Shown here: piece after piece, positions 10,850-21,491 of the stretch | Layout of the letters: the number at the start of each line of letters is the position of its first letter | Numbering within the stretch: position 1 is the first letter of the stretch | Origin: Lithodes maja | Lineage: Eukaryota > Arthropoda > Malacostraca > Decapoda > Lithodidae | NCBI GenBank assembly: GCA_037953745.1 | Contig: JBAKBP010007682.1 | Span: forward strand, 33,512-97,511 | Direction of reading: 5' to 3' | Length of the DNA: 64,000 bases | Program-made: the position numbers and the translations under genes | The notes under the pieces: model-generated | The model's input: the letters and a program-made list of their open reading frames with translations, nothing else | What the model was told of the DNA's origin: nothing | The model's database searches: none

Positions 10850-11030
10850 TACCTTTAGGATCAACCTTTCCTGGTATCTGGCGCGGGGTACGAACCTCTG
10901 AAGGGAATTTAACCCCCCTAAAAACTCACAGGTTTTGAGATGCCTTGGGTGGGGTTCGAACCCTGGTTAGTGACGCACCACCATCACCACCAGGCCTGCG
11001 CGCTAACCCACTGTACTACCACGGACGTAC
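10850..11030 (-). mobile_element. SINE-1 copy, tRNA-derived
   Basis: On the minus strand: a GTGGTAGTACAGTGGGTTAGC head (box A region), then AGGGTTCGAACCCC (box B), then GGCATCTCAAAACCTG as in the copy at 9612. The head-to-box-B spacing includes a low-complexity GGTGGTGATGGTGG insert. Confidence 0.7.
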
Positions 11031-11061
11031 AAAAGTATAGCAACCTTAGTCCGATTTTTAA

Positions 11062-11181
11062 GAACCACGGTGATGGTCTCTCGAGACGAGTTTATTGGAC
11101 TTACCATCTACGACTATTTTCGAACCACGGTGATAGTCTCTCGAGACGAGTTTATTGGACTTACCATCTACGACTATTTTA
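11062..11181. repeat. 60-bp tandem duplication
   Basis: Two almost identical 60-base units, starting GAACCACGGTGAT at 11062 and 11122. They include the palindrome TCTCGAGA. Confidence 0.9.
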
Positions 11182-11280
11182 CGCTATACCTGACGTCAAC
11201 TCGGGTTAGTATTATTGTGGGTGCGGGACATTTTCGAGGGCATTACAATAACTAAATAAGTTATAAGCTTTAATAATAAT

Positions 11281-11839
11281 AACTAAATAAGTGGCGGGTG
11301 CCCAACCCCGAAAGGGGTTGAAATAGGGGAGCTATCCCCCCGCCAAAGGCGGCTTTCTAGGGCCTTTCCTAGCTGATGCTGAGAGGATTGGGTTCTAGTC
11401 ATGTGGTGATGGGCTGGTCTATCAGAGTGAGAACTGAGCGATCTCTGCCATACCCGTAGCTTACTCTGACTGTTCCTTTTATTTTACTTATATATTTTTT
11501 AGATCTCAAGTGACGGCGTCTCTTCCGTGGATTGACCTCCCAATTTGCCAACCCAGAGGTTAGTAGATTGGAAGCCAAAGCGTCACATTTCTCCTTTGCC
11601 CCTCAACTTTCTCTTCATAATTGCTGAGGCACAGGGCCCTGGGTGGGGCTTTGGTTTCCCGGGTGTTTCCGGACCCTCCTCAGCTCCCCGTCATGGAGTA
11701 GCTTCGGTCACCCAGGCTTTATTGTGGTAGGCAGGGAGGGTTCTGTTGGGGTGCTCGGTTATGGCCTTGGCCTTGCTCGGGGCCTTGGGGCTGTTCGGCC
11801 AGGCAGCCTGAGGAAAAACAACAACAACAACTAAATAAG
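11281..11839 (+). mobile_element. SINE-3 copy B (longest copy) with 11-bp target duplication
   Basis: The 11-mer AACTAAATAAG at 11281-11291 is repeated at 11829-11839, directly after an (AAC)n tail, so the element is 11292-11828 (537 bases). It has about 110 bases of 5' head missing from copy A, including a GC-rich stem (CCCCCCGCC..GGCGG) and GGGTTCTAGTC, a possible box B. The final 65 or so bases match the 3' end of LINE-C. Confidence 0.85.
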
Positions 11840-12116
11840 TTGGTCACCAATTATTTTGCAATATTTGAAAACAAATATGGGTTTTATATGCTCTAAACAT
11901 CATATGAAAATGTGTTTTAAGCCTCGGCCAAACCTAATAAAAATATATGGGGTAAATGTTTATCACCAACCAGTGACGAGTTTTTCAGGTTATTTTTTGT
12001 TGTTTTTTTATTTTGTTTTGATATACAGTGTTGTTTAATACCAACGACTGTCGCATTTTACTATTTTCCCATTATCCATCAAGCTAAATTAAAATGCAAA
12101 ACTTGCAAACCAAATC

Positions 12117-12794
12117 TTAACCCGTTGAGCCCCGGCTAGTTATAATATTTTGTTCACCCCAGTCCCAAGCCATTTTCACTTCTTTTTTTGTTTGTTTGCT
12201 AAAATGGAAGACAAGGATGAGAAATGAAAAAAAAAAAAAAAAAATCACCTCGGACATTTTTTTTTTGGGGGGGGGGGGGAGCCTCAAAAAAAATTGTTGA
12301 GCCAAAATGGAAGAGAATGGTGAGAAATGAAGACAAAAATAAAAAAAAACTCATTTCGGTCATTTGGGGGGCGGGGGGGGGGGGGTTTCAATAGTTCGTC
12401 TCCCCCGCATAACCACCCGCCCGGGAGCACTAGGGTAAAAACTGAGTATGGCATTGTACGGCATACATCCTAAGGAGTGTCTCACATAAATCTCAAGCCT
12501 CTAGCTCCCATACGACCGGAGTAATGAAGGTTCAAAGTGGCGGTGAACTAAGGGTGTAAACTATCCCCACTAAGCCCACCACCACCAGCCACGCGGCTGT
12601 CTCGGCCCGCCCACACCTACTGGCCCGGCTCCCACACACACTACGGTACCTCCCCCTCCTATTCTCCCGCCATTTCCTACCTTACGAGCCACGTAAGTGT
12701 TTTTTATATGTCGGACGCACGTGATGCGTCGCTGGGAGTTGGTGATCAAACACTGCCGACGCAACACGTGCGGCGCTGGGTCTCAGTGGGTTAA
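12117..12794. mobile_element. TTAACCC-family element inserted at TTAA
   Basis: 678 bases from TTAACCCGTTGAGCCCC to GGTCTCAGTGGGTTAA. The right arm of the enclosing foldback preserves the uninterrupted site GTGTCTTAAGATTGATGG (13546-13563), so the TTAA is seen once there and twice here: direct evidence of TTAA target duplication. Internally it carries a tandem duplication of about 100 bases (12200-12395, each unit with poly(A) and poly(G) runs). Confidence 0.8.
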
Positions 12795-13008
12795 GACACG
12801 GACCCCGATATTGGGGAGGGCTATGAAAATCAGGGAAATTACGGGGTAAAAGGCGTAAATAAAGGGGTAATATTGGAAGAACTCTGAAAATACAATATTT
12901 AAAAGTAACAAAACCTGAAAATGGAAAAACCCGAGCCAAGTTTTGACCAAACTTGGCTGGGAGTCCAAAATCACAGTAACCTCATTTCGAAAGTTGGCTC
13001 GGGTTTTT

Positions 13009-13329
13009 TTGTTTTTCAACATGGATAAAGCCAGTAACAATGTGGTTAAAATTAGCCTAACCTAACCTAGCCTAGCCTAGTATAATGGGTGGGGGCTGCC
13101 GCCCCCACACCCCCGCTAAATCCATGAAATCCGAGCCAAGTTTTGTCATTAAGCTAACCTAACCTAACCTAGTATTATGGGGTTAACATTAGCCTAACCT
13201 AACCTAGTATTATGGGGTTAACATTAGCCTAGCCTAACCTAACTTAACCTAACCTAGTATTATGGGTGGGGGCTGCCACCCCCACACCCCCGCTAAATCC
13301 CTTAAATCCGAGCCAACTTTTGCCAAAGA
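13009..13329. repeat. CCTAA-rich spacer with hairpin repeats
   Basis: Runs of CCTAACCTAACCTAG (resembling the arthropod telomeric TTAGG, but degenerate and mixed with CCTAG) and two copies of GGTGGGGGCTGCC..CCCCCAC that can form an 8-9 bp hairpin. Confidence 0.7.
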
Positions 13330-13686
13330 AAAACGAGCCAACTTTCAAAATGAGGTTACTGTGATTTTTTACTCTGAAAAATTGAAAACCCCGAGCCAAG
13401 TTTGGTCAAAACTTGGCTCTGGTTTTTCCATTTTCAGGTTTTGTTACTTTTAAATATTGTATTTTCAGAGTTCTTCCAATATTACCCCTTTATTTACGGC
13501 TTTTACCCAGCAATTTCCCTGATCTTCACTATCGGGGGCCGTGTCTTAAGATTGATGGATAATGGGAAAATAGTAAAATGCGACAGTCCTTGGTATTAAA
13601 CAACACTGTATATCAAAGAAAAAACCATCTTCAGACTGATCCGGTAAATAAAAATACCAAAGTACAACAAATTACCTGAAAAACTC

Positions 13687-14299
13687 GTAGCACATACCAC
13701 CACGACCTCCAAGTTAGGGCTCCATCTTCAAACTGAGCCCGCCCGGGCCGGCGAGGGGTGTGGCGCGTGACGTAACGACTGAAAGACTGTGTAATTGGTT
13801 GATAATTTGATGGAAGGCTGTGATTGGTTCCAGGAGTGACGGGAAGCATTGTGATTGGTTCATGCTATGGTTCATGATTCCTAAAAAGACCGCTAGGTGT
13901 AGTGACGTTCGACTGAAAGATTGAGGGTAAGAGATCCCGAACGACGGCCATTGTGTACTATTGCGCCGCGGCCATCGACAGGGAGGTATTTTTTACAGTT
14001 TCTCGTATTTCACTTATAACAAATTTGCGACGGTAAGAACATATACACCAACAAAGTATCGTTCATGAAAGTGATAACACACTAATAATCATCGATGGGG
14101 CCCGTCACTGGTTGGTCGGTAACTTAAACCATATATGGTACTAAAATGGAAATTTTTCGTAACATGGTTTACTTACCAGGTAGGGCCACGCACTGTCCAC
14201 GGAGCAGCTGTGTTCAGTGGGGGCCCAAGACATGAATACGGGCACACTCTAACTAGATGCACGATTAGTAGCAGTTACTGGGAGTCTGGCAGAGATAGT
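13687..14299. other. unassigned stretch
   Basis: Moderately GC-rich. Holds repeated TGTGATTGGTT segments (13790-13860), otherwise nothing recognised. Possibly the 3' flank of LINE-B, whose exact end I could not fix. Confidence 0.3.
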
Positions 14300-14389
14300 T
14301 AGTTTATATTGTGCCCTCGTTGGAGACTAGCTTTTTAGTTGTGTTAGTTTGTTTGAGATGTATATTAGGTGTTTTAGATGTGTGTTTTT

Positions 14390-15424
14390 TTAGTGTTTTA
14401 GTGAAATTCGTGGAGGGAGTCGTGTATTTCTGCTTGGAGGCGTTGCTTGAAGAGTCTGAGATTTGGTGCAGTAACGGTGTTCCTCTGAAAGTGAGTTCCA
14501 CCTCTTGACGACTCTGTGGGAGAAAAATCTTCTTCTGGCTTCAGAGGAGCAGTGCTGTACTTGGATTTTGTAACTGTGGCCTCTGGTGCCAGTCCTAGGG
14601 GCCATGGTGAAGAGGTCGGTGGGGTTGATGGGTGAGAGGCCATGGAAGATCTTGTAGCAGTAGATTTGGTCGTACCTGATCAGTCTGTCCCTGACTGAGC
14701 GGAGTTTGAGTCTTTGTAGGCGCTCGTCGTATGGGTAGTCGCTAAGGCCGGAGATCTGCTTCGTCCATCTTCTCTGGACAGACTCTGTGAGTCTGCTGTC
14801 GGTCAGGTAGTCTTGGTTCCAGAGTGGGGACGCAAAGTCGAGGATGGGTCTTAGGTCGACCTTTAGGAGGGATAACATGAATTGGGGGGAGCGGTTTACA
14901 GTACTCTTGAGCAGGTTTTGGGCGACTCCTCCCGCTTTGTTTACCGCCTGGCGGATATGGTGGTGAAATTTGAGGGTTGTTGGGACGAATACCCCAAGGT
15001 CCTTCTGCAGGTTTGATGGCTGGATGGGCAGGTTTTGGAGGAAGTAGATGGGTTGTGTAGGCTGGTTCGTTTTGTGGCGGGAGAAGCGCATGTGAGCACA
15101 TTTTTCCGTGGCAAACCTTAGACCCCACGAAGAGGCAATTTCATGCAGCCGGTCGATATTTTCTTGGAGGGTTGCCATACCACCGTGGGCTTGGTATGAG
15201 GATGATGGGCAGCTGAGGTATATTTTCAGGTCATCTGCAAATATGAAGTATTTGCAGCTTAGTAGTGATCCTATGTGGTTTATGAAGATGAGGAACAGCA
15301 GTGGGCCTAGGACGGAGCCTTGGGGGACCCCGCTGAGTACTGGTCTTGCTGAGCTTGTTTTTCCGTTGATGCGCACCTTCATTTTTCGGTCGAGCAAGAA
15401 GCTCTTAATCCAGCTAAGGAGGTT
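14390..15424 (-). pseudogene. LINE-B RT, 3' half and C-terminus
   Basis: Resumes with LLSWIKSFLLDRKMKV, then GVPQGSVLGPLLF and the catalytic FADD (15230-15241), then the CR1-type C-terminal region (WNQDYLTDSRLTESVQRRW). A frameshift near 14470 disturbs the last residues (two frames share the end). RT catalytic residues are kept but the gene is split. Confidence 0.8.
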
Positions 15425-16024
15425 GTTGTTGTTGTTGTTCCCTAAGCTGCCTGGCCGAACAGCCCCGAATCCCTGAGGAAGGCCATGGCCACGATCGGGC
15501 TTCCCCACAGAGCTCTCATTGAGTGTAGGTTGTGTTGTTGGCGTAAGTGGTTGTGTGAAATGCAGTCTTCTATGATGTGTTTAATGGTATGGGGTGCTGT
15601 GTTACATCCCGGGCAGGCGTCGACAACGGAGTCATCCAGTCTCTTCTGATAGCTCAGGAGAGCTGGATGGTGTCCGCATCTCAGCCTGGCCAGGTGGACT
15701 CTGTCCTCGCGAGGGAGGGAGGATTCGGAAGGATGGATTTCGGGAGGTCGTGCATGCAGCTGCGTGTTGTCTGTGAGTGAGTGGATGGATTGGCGAGAGA
15801 TATGAGTATGGATGTGCTTCTGGAAGTTGGTTCGTGGTGGGCAGGGAGGGAGAGAGGACAATAATTGTGTGTGATACCGTGTGCTGGGTGTTGTTTTGAT
15901 ATTTCTTAGTGTCTGTGGGTGTGTTGCCATGTAGTTTAGTGGGTGGTCTTGGTTCGTGGAGGCTGCTGCCAGGAATTGAGTGCCTCTCATGTCCAGATGG
16001 TCTTTGACTTTGGCTAAGGAGGTT
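15413..16024 (-). mobile_element. LINE-C, 5'-truncated insertion with 12-bp target duplication
   Basis: The 12-mer GCTAAGGAGGTT occurs at 15413-15424 and 16013-16024, bounding 588 inserted bases (15425-16012). On the minus strand the insert encodes the end of a LINE polyprotein: LPREDRVHLARLRCG, then CPGCNTAPHTIKHIIEDC (C-terminal CCHC-like knuckle), ending GLFGQAA, followed by an (AAC)n tail at the left edge. The last 65 or so bases match the 3' end of SINE-3. It was inserted into the RT gene of LINE-B, so LINE-B is older. Confidence 0.9.
15458..15990 (-). pseudogene. LINE-C ORF2 C-terminal fragment
   Basis: An open frame with the RNase H-distal tail and CPxC-x(7)-H-x(4)-C zinc-knuckle region of a Jockey-type LINE. 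No RT or endonuclease is present because of 5' truncation. Confidence 0.8.
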
Positions 16025-16029
16025 CCCCG

Positions 16030-16963
16030 ATATTCCTATGTCTCTCAATTTGTTTAGCAGGGTTTGGTGGTGGACTTTATCAAACGCTTTTTGGAAATCG
16101 AACAGGATGAGGTCTACTGTTTCACCTTTGTCATATTGTGTGGTGATGTAGTTGTATGTCAGTAGTAGTTGGTCGACCACGGATCTGGAAGGCCTGAAAC
16201 CAAACTGGTTGTTGTCGAACAGGAGATGGTCATCCAGAAAGCTGTAGAGAGATTTAGTGATCAGTCGTTCCATGGTCTTGCATACAACTGAGGTTAGGCT
16301 TATGGGGCGGTAGTTTAGCGGGTTTGATTTGCTTCCTTTCTTGAAGATAGGCGAGACGTGGGACTCCTTCCAGGTTGGTGGGACTGTCCCGGTGGCTAGG
16401 GAGAGGGTGAAGAGTGCAGTGAGGGGAACGGCAAGTTCTGCAGCGCATTCCTTCAGGAGGCGGGGATGGATGAGGTCAGGCCCCATAGCGCTGTCGGGTT
16501 TTAGGGACTTTAGGAGTTTCAGTACTTCGGAGTGCCTGATGGGGACTGTCGGGAGGGGGGCGGCTCCTATCTGGTGGGGGAATGGGTTCACTGGCTGGAT
16601 TATTTCGTACACCCCGGAGAAGGCTTCGGCGAAGGATTCCGCCATTGCTTCTGGTGAGTCGGTGAGGGTGTCGTTGATCATTAGTGGGCCAATCCGGGTT
16701 CTGCTTACTTTTTTATTCCTGATATATGAGTGAAATAGTTTCGGTTTGAGGCTGCGATTTCTGGCTAGGTTGTTTTCGTAGTCGGATTGTAGTGAGATTG
16801 TTGTTGCTCTCAGTCGGTCGTTGAAGGTGAAGAGGGATTGCTGCGCTTGATGGGACTGTCCGCCATGGATTCTCCTCATTTCTTTGTACTGCTTCCATTG
16901 GTTGGATCGGAGTCTTGTGAGGTGTTTGGGAATTTTTCTGAGCCAGGGGGGGGGGCGGAACAT
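16030..16963 (-). pseudogene. LINE-B RT, 5' half
   Basis: Encodes a linker and the first RT blocks: SAMGPDLIHPRLL, FKKGSKSNPLNYRPISLTS, FGFRPSRSVVDQLL and LILFDFQKAFDKVHH, ending in DIGISGNLL where LINE-C is inserted. The downstream half resumes at 15412. The frame past 16015 belongs to the insertion. Confidence 0.8.
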
Positions 16964-17309
16964 TTGGGTTCCTTTAGCGGGACATGTCGGGTGACTAGGT
17001 CCAGGAGGGTGGAGGTAAGGAAGAAGTTGAGGTTGTCTAAGTCACGTGCTTGGAGTTCATAGTCCCAGTCAATCTGTCTCAGGCAGTTTCGGATCTGGTT
17101 GTAGTTTCCTTTGGCCCAGTCTCTTATCATGGTTGTATTGTGGAGGGTGTTGGGAGGGTCCCGTCTTGGAACAGGTAGTTGAGGGTTATGACAACGTGGC
17201 CGCAGTGGGGGAGTGGGGGGTTGGTGGTGATGTTCAGTAGTCTGTCTGCCTCTGTAGTTAGGACTAGGTCAAGTATGTTTCCGGAGGGGATGAATGTGGG
17301 CTCTCGGAC

Positions 17310-17830
17310 CCACTGGGTAAGGCCTAGTACCTGAAAGAGGTTGAGGAAGTGGGTGTCACGTGCTGATGCACCCAGGGAAGTTCGGGTTCTAACCAGCGGA
17401 TGGTTGGGAGGTTGAAGTCGCCCACGATTATTACTTCCTTGCCTGTGCTGAAGTCGGCTATGTAGTTTATCAGCTCGAGGTCTTCATTTACCGTGTTAGA
17501 TGGGGGGCGGTAGGTAAGTAGTACGTATAGGTTGTATTTATGGAGGTATATTGCTATGGTATTAATGAAGTTTGGGTTAGTGGGGCATGATATTTTGATA
17601 CTGTCTTTGGTATAGATGCATACTCCATGTTTGGGAATCCCTGAGGGTGAGTCGTTCCTAGTTAGAGTGAAGCCATTTATAGATAGGGGGCATCGACGAT
17701 AGTGGGGGTTAGCCATGTCTCTGAGATACAGAGGATGTCGGGGTTTGAGTCATGGCATAGTTTGGTTATGAGGGGGATTTTGTTGGGGAGGCTGTTTACA
17801 TTTGTTAGGGAGATTTTTAGTTTCGAGTAG
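17310..17830 (-). pseudogene. LINE-B endonuclease domain
   Basis: Minus-strand frames carry LTNVNSLPNK (N-terminal Asn motif), then the catalytic-Glu segment ILCISETWL, then VIIVGDFNLPTIRW. The endonuclease Ser-Asp-His end is not cleanly readable because of frameshifts around 17330. It nicks chromosomal DNA in this element family. Confidence 0.7.
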
Positions 17831-18179
17831 GAAGCTGGTGGGGGGTGTTCGATGGGGGGCGGGTGGGGGCTCGTTTTTTTATTGGTTTTGGCTGGGGGTG
17901 GCTGGCTGCGACATTTGTCTGGGCTTGTGCTGCTGGTTGTGTTGTGGGAGTAGGAGAGGCAGGGTCAGTTGGAGGGGGGTTGGGCTGGTTTTGGCTTGGG
18001 GTTGTTGTGCTTGTTGTGTTTGTGTTGGGGGGCCCTGGGGACGGGTTTGTAGCACCATTTTGGGCGTTTCTCCTCTCTTTAAGAGTTTGGTTGTCAATAC
18101 ATTCCTATAGACGGCACCAATTCGTACACACGCCATTTTCACCTATCTCCCGCTGTTGCTGGCATGCAAGGGCTAGTTT

Positions 18180-18235
18180 AGTATCCCACGTACTGGGTCT
18201 AGGTTAGGTTAGGTTGGGTTGTTTGGTTAGGTTAA
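18180..18235. repeat. TTAGG-like run
   Basis: GGTTAGGTTAGGTTGGG-type run, degenerate; not a telomere by its short length. Confidence 0.6.
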
Positions 18236-18479
18236 TATACTAGGTCTCAGAAACAAGATTAGACTATTAGGCACCGGTAATGGTTCGTGTTGTATCCCAC
18301 GTAGGCCTACTAGGTACTACGGACACATTGTAGGCGTTAGGTGTGGATTAGTCTTGTATCCAATGTACTAGGTCTATGTTACTGGATATTTATGATTTAA
18401 ATAAGTGCTATGTTTTCGATAAATCTGGTTATATGGCATTGCAATTAGGGAAATCATGAGCCGTTTCCAATATTTTGTT

Positions 18480-20110
18480 AGTCTTTTTCGATTCTCAAAA
18501 TCCGATCCAAGTTTTGCCAAAAATTGGCTCGGGTTTTCCAAAATTCGGGTTTTATGGCTTTGCAATTTCGGGAAACCTGAGCCAAATTTCTAAATGAGGT
18601 TACTGTCATTTTTGGGATGGATGTAGAGTTCGGGCGTACGGTCGTCATTGTTTACATAGGGCGATCGCCGCGGTCGCACTTACGTTCCCGTCTATTTCGA
18701 CGCTATATTTTCTGCTATTTGCCCCCTGTCATTACTGTACTACATGAATACTAGGTTAGGTTAGGTTAAAATAGACGGGAACATGATGGGAAATGTCCGA
18801 CGCCACTACGCGTAATGTAAACAAAGATGGCGGTACGCCCGCTCACTACATCCTACCCTAATTTTTTTGTCTACAAACTCGCAAAATCCAAGCCAGCTTT
18901 GGCCAAAACTTGGCTCGGGTTTTTGAAATATTGGGTTTTAGGCCTTTGAAATACCTTAAAACCCGAGCCAAGTTTTGCTAAAATACGTTTTTATCGACGT
19001 TTTACGCATTTAACCCCTCATTTTCCCTGTACTGTACTTCATAGCCCTCCCCACTATCGGGTGGCGTGTCTTAACCCTCTGTTCCCGGAAGGGCTCTTGA
19101 ACGCCCATAAAAAAGCATACACGAGCTGCCCGGAAGGGCTTTAAGAGCCCTTCAAACTCGGATGGTTCACGTGTGTACCATTAAGTTTTGCCCCGAGGAA
19201 CCCGGGTTGTACAACATTGTACCAGTGGTTGAAAGCCTGTGACCTTGGTGTGTGAGGCGTCGGTCCGACGCATGTAAACAACAGCCGCCTGGACCGACGC
19301 CCCGCATCTCCGGCCACAAGAAGGAGAGCGTCGCTTGTTCGTGTGTGCCTGTATGTTGTTGTTAAGTATCGAAAAGTAGTGTAAAGTGGCTGTTTTGGCT
19401 ATAAAGTTATCTCCAATGAAATCATCATCACGAATCAACCACTTGACTTAGAGAGCTCTACTTAACGCCATTCTACAGGTAAATAACACAGCTACGCTTG
19501 GGGATGCGCGGGAATGAGGGAAGCAGTCAGCATAACAATGATACGGTAGCCTAGCCTAGACGTTTTTCGGCCAAAACACCCGCGTTTTGGGCAATATTTA
19601 TGTAATGCGTAGCCGGGGCTGGAGGGTTAAACACCCATGAGGTCAAAGCCTGTGAGCTTCGTGTGCGAGGCGTCGGTCCGACGCATGTAAACAACAGCCG
19701 GCTGGACCGTCGCCCCGCATCTCCGGCCACAAGAAGGAGAGCGTCGCTTGTTCGTGTGTGCCTGTATGTTGTTGTTAAGTATCGAAAAGTAGTGTAAAGT
19801 GGCTGTTTTGGCCATAAAGTTATCTCCAATGAAATCATCATCACAACTCAACCAGTTGACTTAGAGAGCTCTACTTAATGCCATTCTACAGGTAAATAAC
19901 ACAGCTACGCATGGGGATTGGCGGGAATGCGGGAAGCAGTCAGATTAACAAATATACGGTAGCCTAGCCTAGACGTTTTTCGGCCAAAACACCCGGGTTT
20001 CGGGGAATATACAGGTATATATAATACATAGCCGGGGCTAGAGGGTTAAGATCGTTGTATAATGGGGAAAACGGTTTCGCCGAGGGTTGTAATTATTTCC
20101 AAACACTATA
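18480..20110. mobile_element. second copy of the foldback arm, carrying an inserted TTAA element
   Basis: Shares CCGAGCCAAGTTTTGCCAAAA, CTTCATAGCCCTCCCC and the GGCGTGTC|TTAA|GATCGTTGTATAATGGGG junction with the foldback at 11976-13686. The TTAA is split by the element at 19071-20049. Several internal GAGCCAAGTTTTGGC motifs are inverted with respect to each other. Confidence 0.6.
19071..20049. mobile_element. TTAACCC-family element with internal 420-bp duplication
   Basis: Begins TTAACCCTCTGTTCCCGG and ends GCCGGGGCTAGAGGGTTAA. Its end is the inverse of the start of the element at 12117 (CCCCGGCTAG). Two copies of a roughly 420-base segment lie in tandem: 19205-19630 and 19631-20049. Each has the palindrome GCGTCGGTCCGACGC and AAGAAGGAGAGCGTCGCTTG, and ends AGGGTTAA. 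Small open frames in both copies are the same sequence and show no domain. Confidence 0.7.
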
Positions 20111-20189
20111 TATTGATGAAAACTAACAGGGAAAAATAAAAAAATCCATGGTAAAATTAGTGACCATCTTATTTAGTTTTTCCAACAAT

Positions 20190-20470
20190 TTACCCAACAC
20201 CTGGCCGTGGGATACAATAATGGGGTAATGGGGGCCCTCACACCTATGACTTATTGTCATCATCATATATGTTACGGTACCAGCAGGGGCAAATAACAAC
20301 TGGCCGTGAAATAATTTTGCAAAAAAAAAAAAAACAGTCAAATTAGACACGAATGTAACTATGAGCGTGCGACTATGTAATTACAGTGGGCGTATCGTCG
20401 CTTTGTTTACATAAGTCGTACGCTCGTCGTTACTTTCGCTTCTAATTTGACTGCTTTCACCCACTGCATT
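20190..20470 (-). repeat. interspersed repeat R, copy 2
   Basis: Reverse complement of the repeat at 10540-10770: CCCCTGCTGGTACC, CTTATTTTG/AATAAG and AGTCAAATTAGA landmarks, with a poly(A) run at 20321-20334. Confidence 0.5.
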
Positions 20471-20756
20471 ATTACCCAATAAGCCATTAGATGAGGAATC
20501 GTGAGTTTATATATATAGGCCTAATTATTTATGGAAAGGATGTAGTATTCGGGTGTACCGCCTGCCTTTTTTACACTAGGCTACTCGCAAGCTCGCGGTC
20601 ATGTTTTCCGTCTATTTTGACTGCCATGGGAACGGTGGGATACAATAGGCCTAAGGCAAGATTGTGTTATCGGGCGTATCACCTACGTTCCAGAGGATAT
20701 ACTGTAAGAAACTGTAAGTGACCTACCTCTGACTGGGTATATCCTATTGTTTACTA

Positions 20757-21488
20757 GGCTATCTATCTATCTATTGCCCGATGCCGTGATCCCCGAAGGG
20801 GTGGCCACGAACGAACCGCCCCCATGCACCTCTGTCCCCAGTCAGTCGACGCCCCTCCTCCCAACCAGCACCGCCTTCGTTCATGTAGTTCCTCACTCCA
20901 TCCTTCCACCTCATATTCGGTCTACCTCTCCCTCTCTGTCCCTCCACCTCGCTCTCATACACCCTCTTAGTCATTCTCTCGCTTTCCATACGTTCCATAT
21001 GGCCGAACCATCTCAAGTTGTTCCTTTTCACACTTTCCAGCACATCTACCTCCACACCACACCTCCTTCTTACTTCCTCATTAGTCTGTCTATCCCTCCA
21101 TGTAACTCCGCACGCACTCCTTAAGTAATTCATTTCCACTGCTCTCACTCTTGGTCTGAGTCTCTCAACCAACGTCCATGCTTCGCTTCCGTAAGTCAGT
21201 GTCGGGATTACCACACTGTCATGCAAGGACTTTTTCACTTCCATACTGACCACCCTATTTCTTGTTACTGCTTTTAGCGTTCCTACAACCCTCTTCCCCT
21301 GTTGTACCCTCTCCCGCACCTCTTCATCCATAGTCCCATCTTTACTCAACACACTGCCCAGATACTTAAAAGAGTTGACGATCTCCATAGCCTGACCGTT
21401 CAGCTTCACCTCACACTCTGTGACTTCACCCTTTTCGAAGACCATAACCTTGCTCTTCCCCGTATTTACCTTCAAATTCCGTTTTTCG
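20757..21488 (-). mobile_element. LINE-F (RTE-like), 5'-truncated, with (TAGA)n 3' tail
   Basis: A minus-strand frame of 234 residues (21475-20771) with KSKVMVF, FKYLGSVLSKDG, LTYGSEAWTLVERL, LRWFGHMERM and RGRGRPNMRW, a typical RTE-type C-terminal half. The 3' end is a short (TAGA)n repeat at 20757-20776, the usual RTE microsatellite-like tail. The catalytic RT core is absent because of 5' truncation at about 21488. Confidence 0.8.
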
Positions 21489-21491
21489 CAC

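Larger units (their letters stand above)
11976..13686. mobile_element. 1.7-kb foldback element
   Basis: The left arm (11976-12083 plus 12795-13008) is the reverse complement of the right arm (13330-13686). Matching landmarks are ACGAGTTTTTCAGGT, TTTGATATACAGTGTTGTTTA, CATTTTACTATTTTCCCATT, and AAATATTGTATTTTCAGAG. The left arm is interrupted by a TTAA element (12117-12794). The spacer (13009-13329) holds CCTAACCTAACCTAG runs and two copies of a G-rich hairpin. No coding. A second diverged arm is at 18480-20110. Confidence 0.75.
14300..18142 (-). mobile_element. LINE-B, CR1/Jockey-like non-LTR retrotransposon, interrupted
   Basis: A long minus-strand element: Pro/Gln-rich upstream coding (18142-17879), endonuclease (about 17830-17310), linker, RT and C-terminal region ending near 14390. 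It is split by the LINE-C insertion (15425-16012) inside the RT domain and carries other frameshifts. Confidence 0.8.

Noticed and set aside
13040..13260. Internal telomere (TTAGG)n
   Set aside because: Too short and degenerate, mixed with CCTAG; part of the foldback spacer.
17802..18207. Plus-strand Trp/Gly-rich ORFs
   Set aside because: Antisense shadows of LINE-B coding and G/T-rich sequence.
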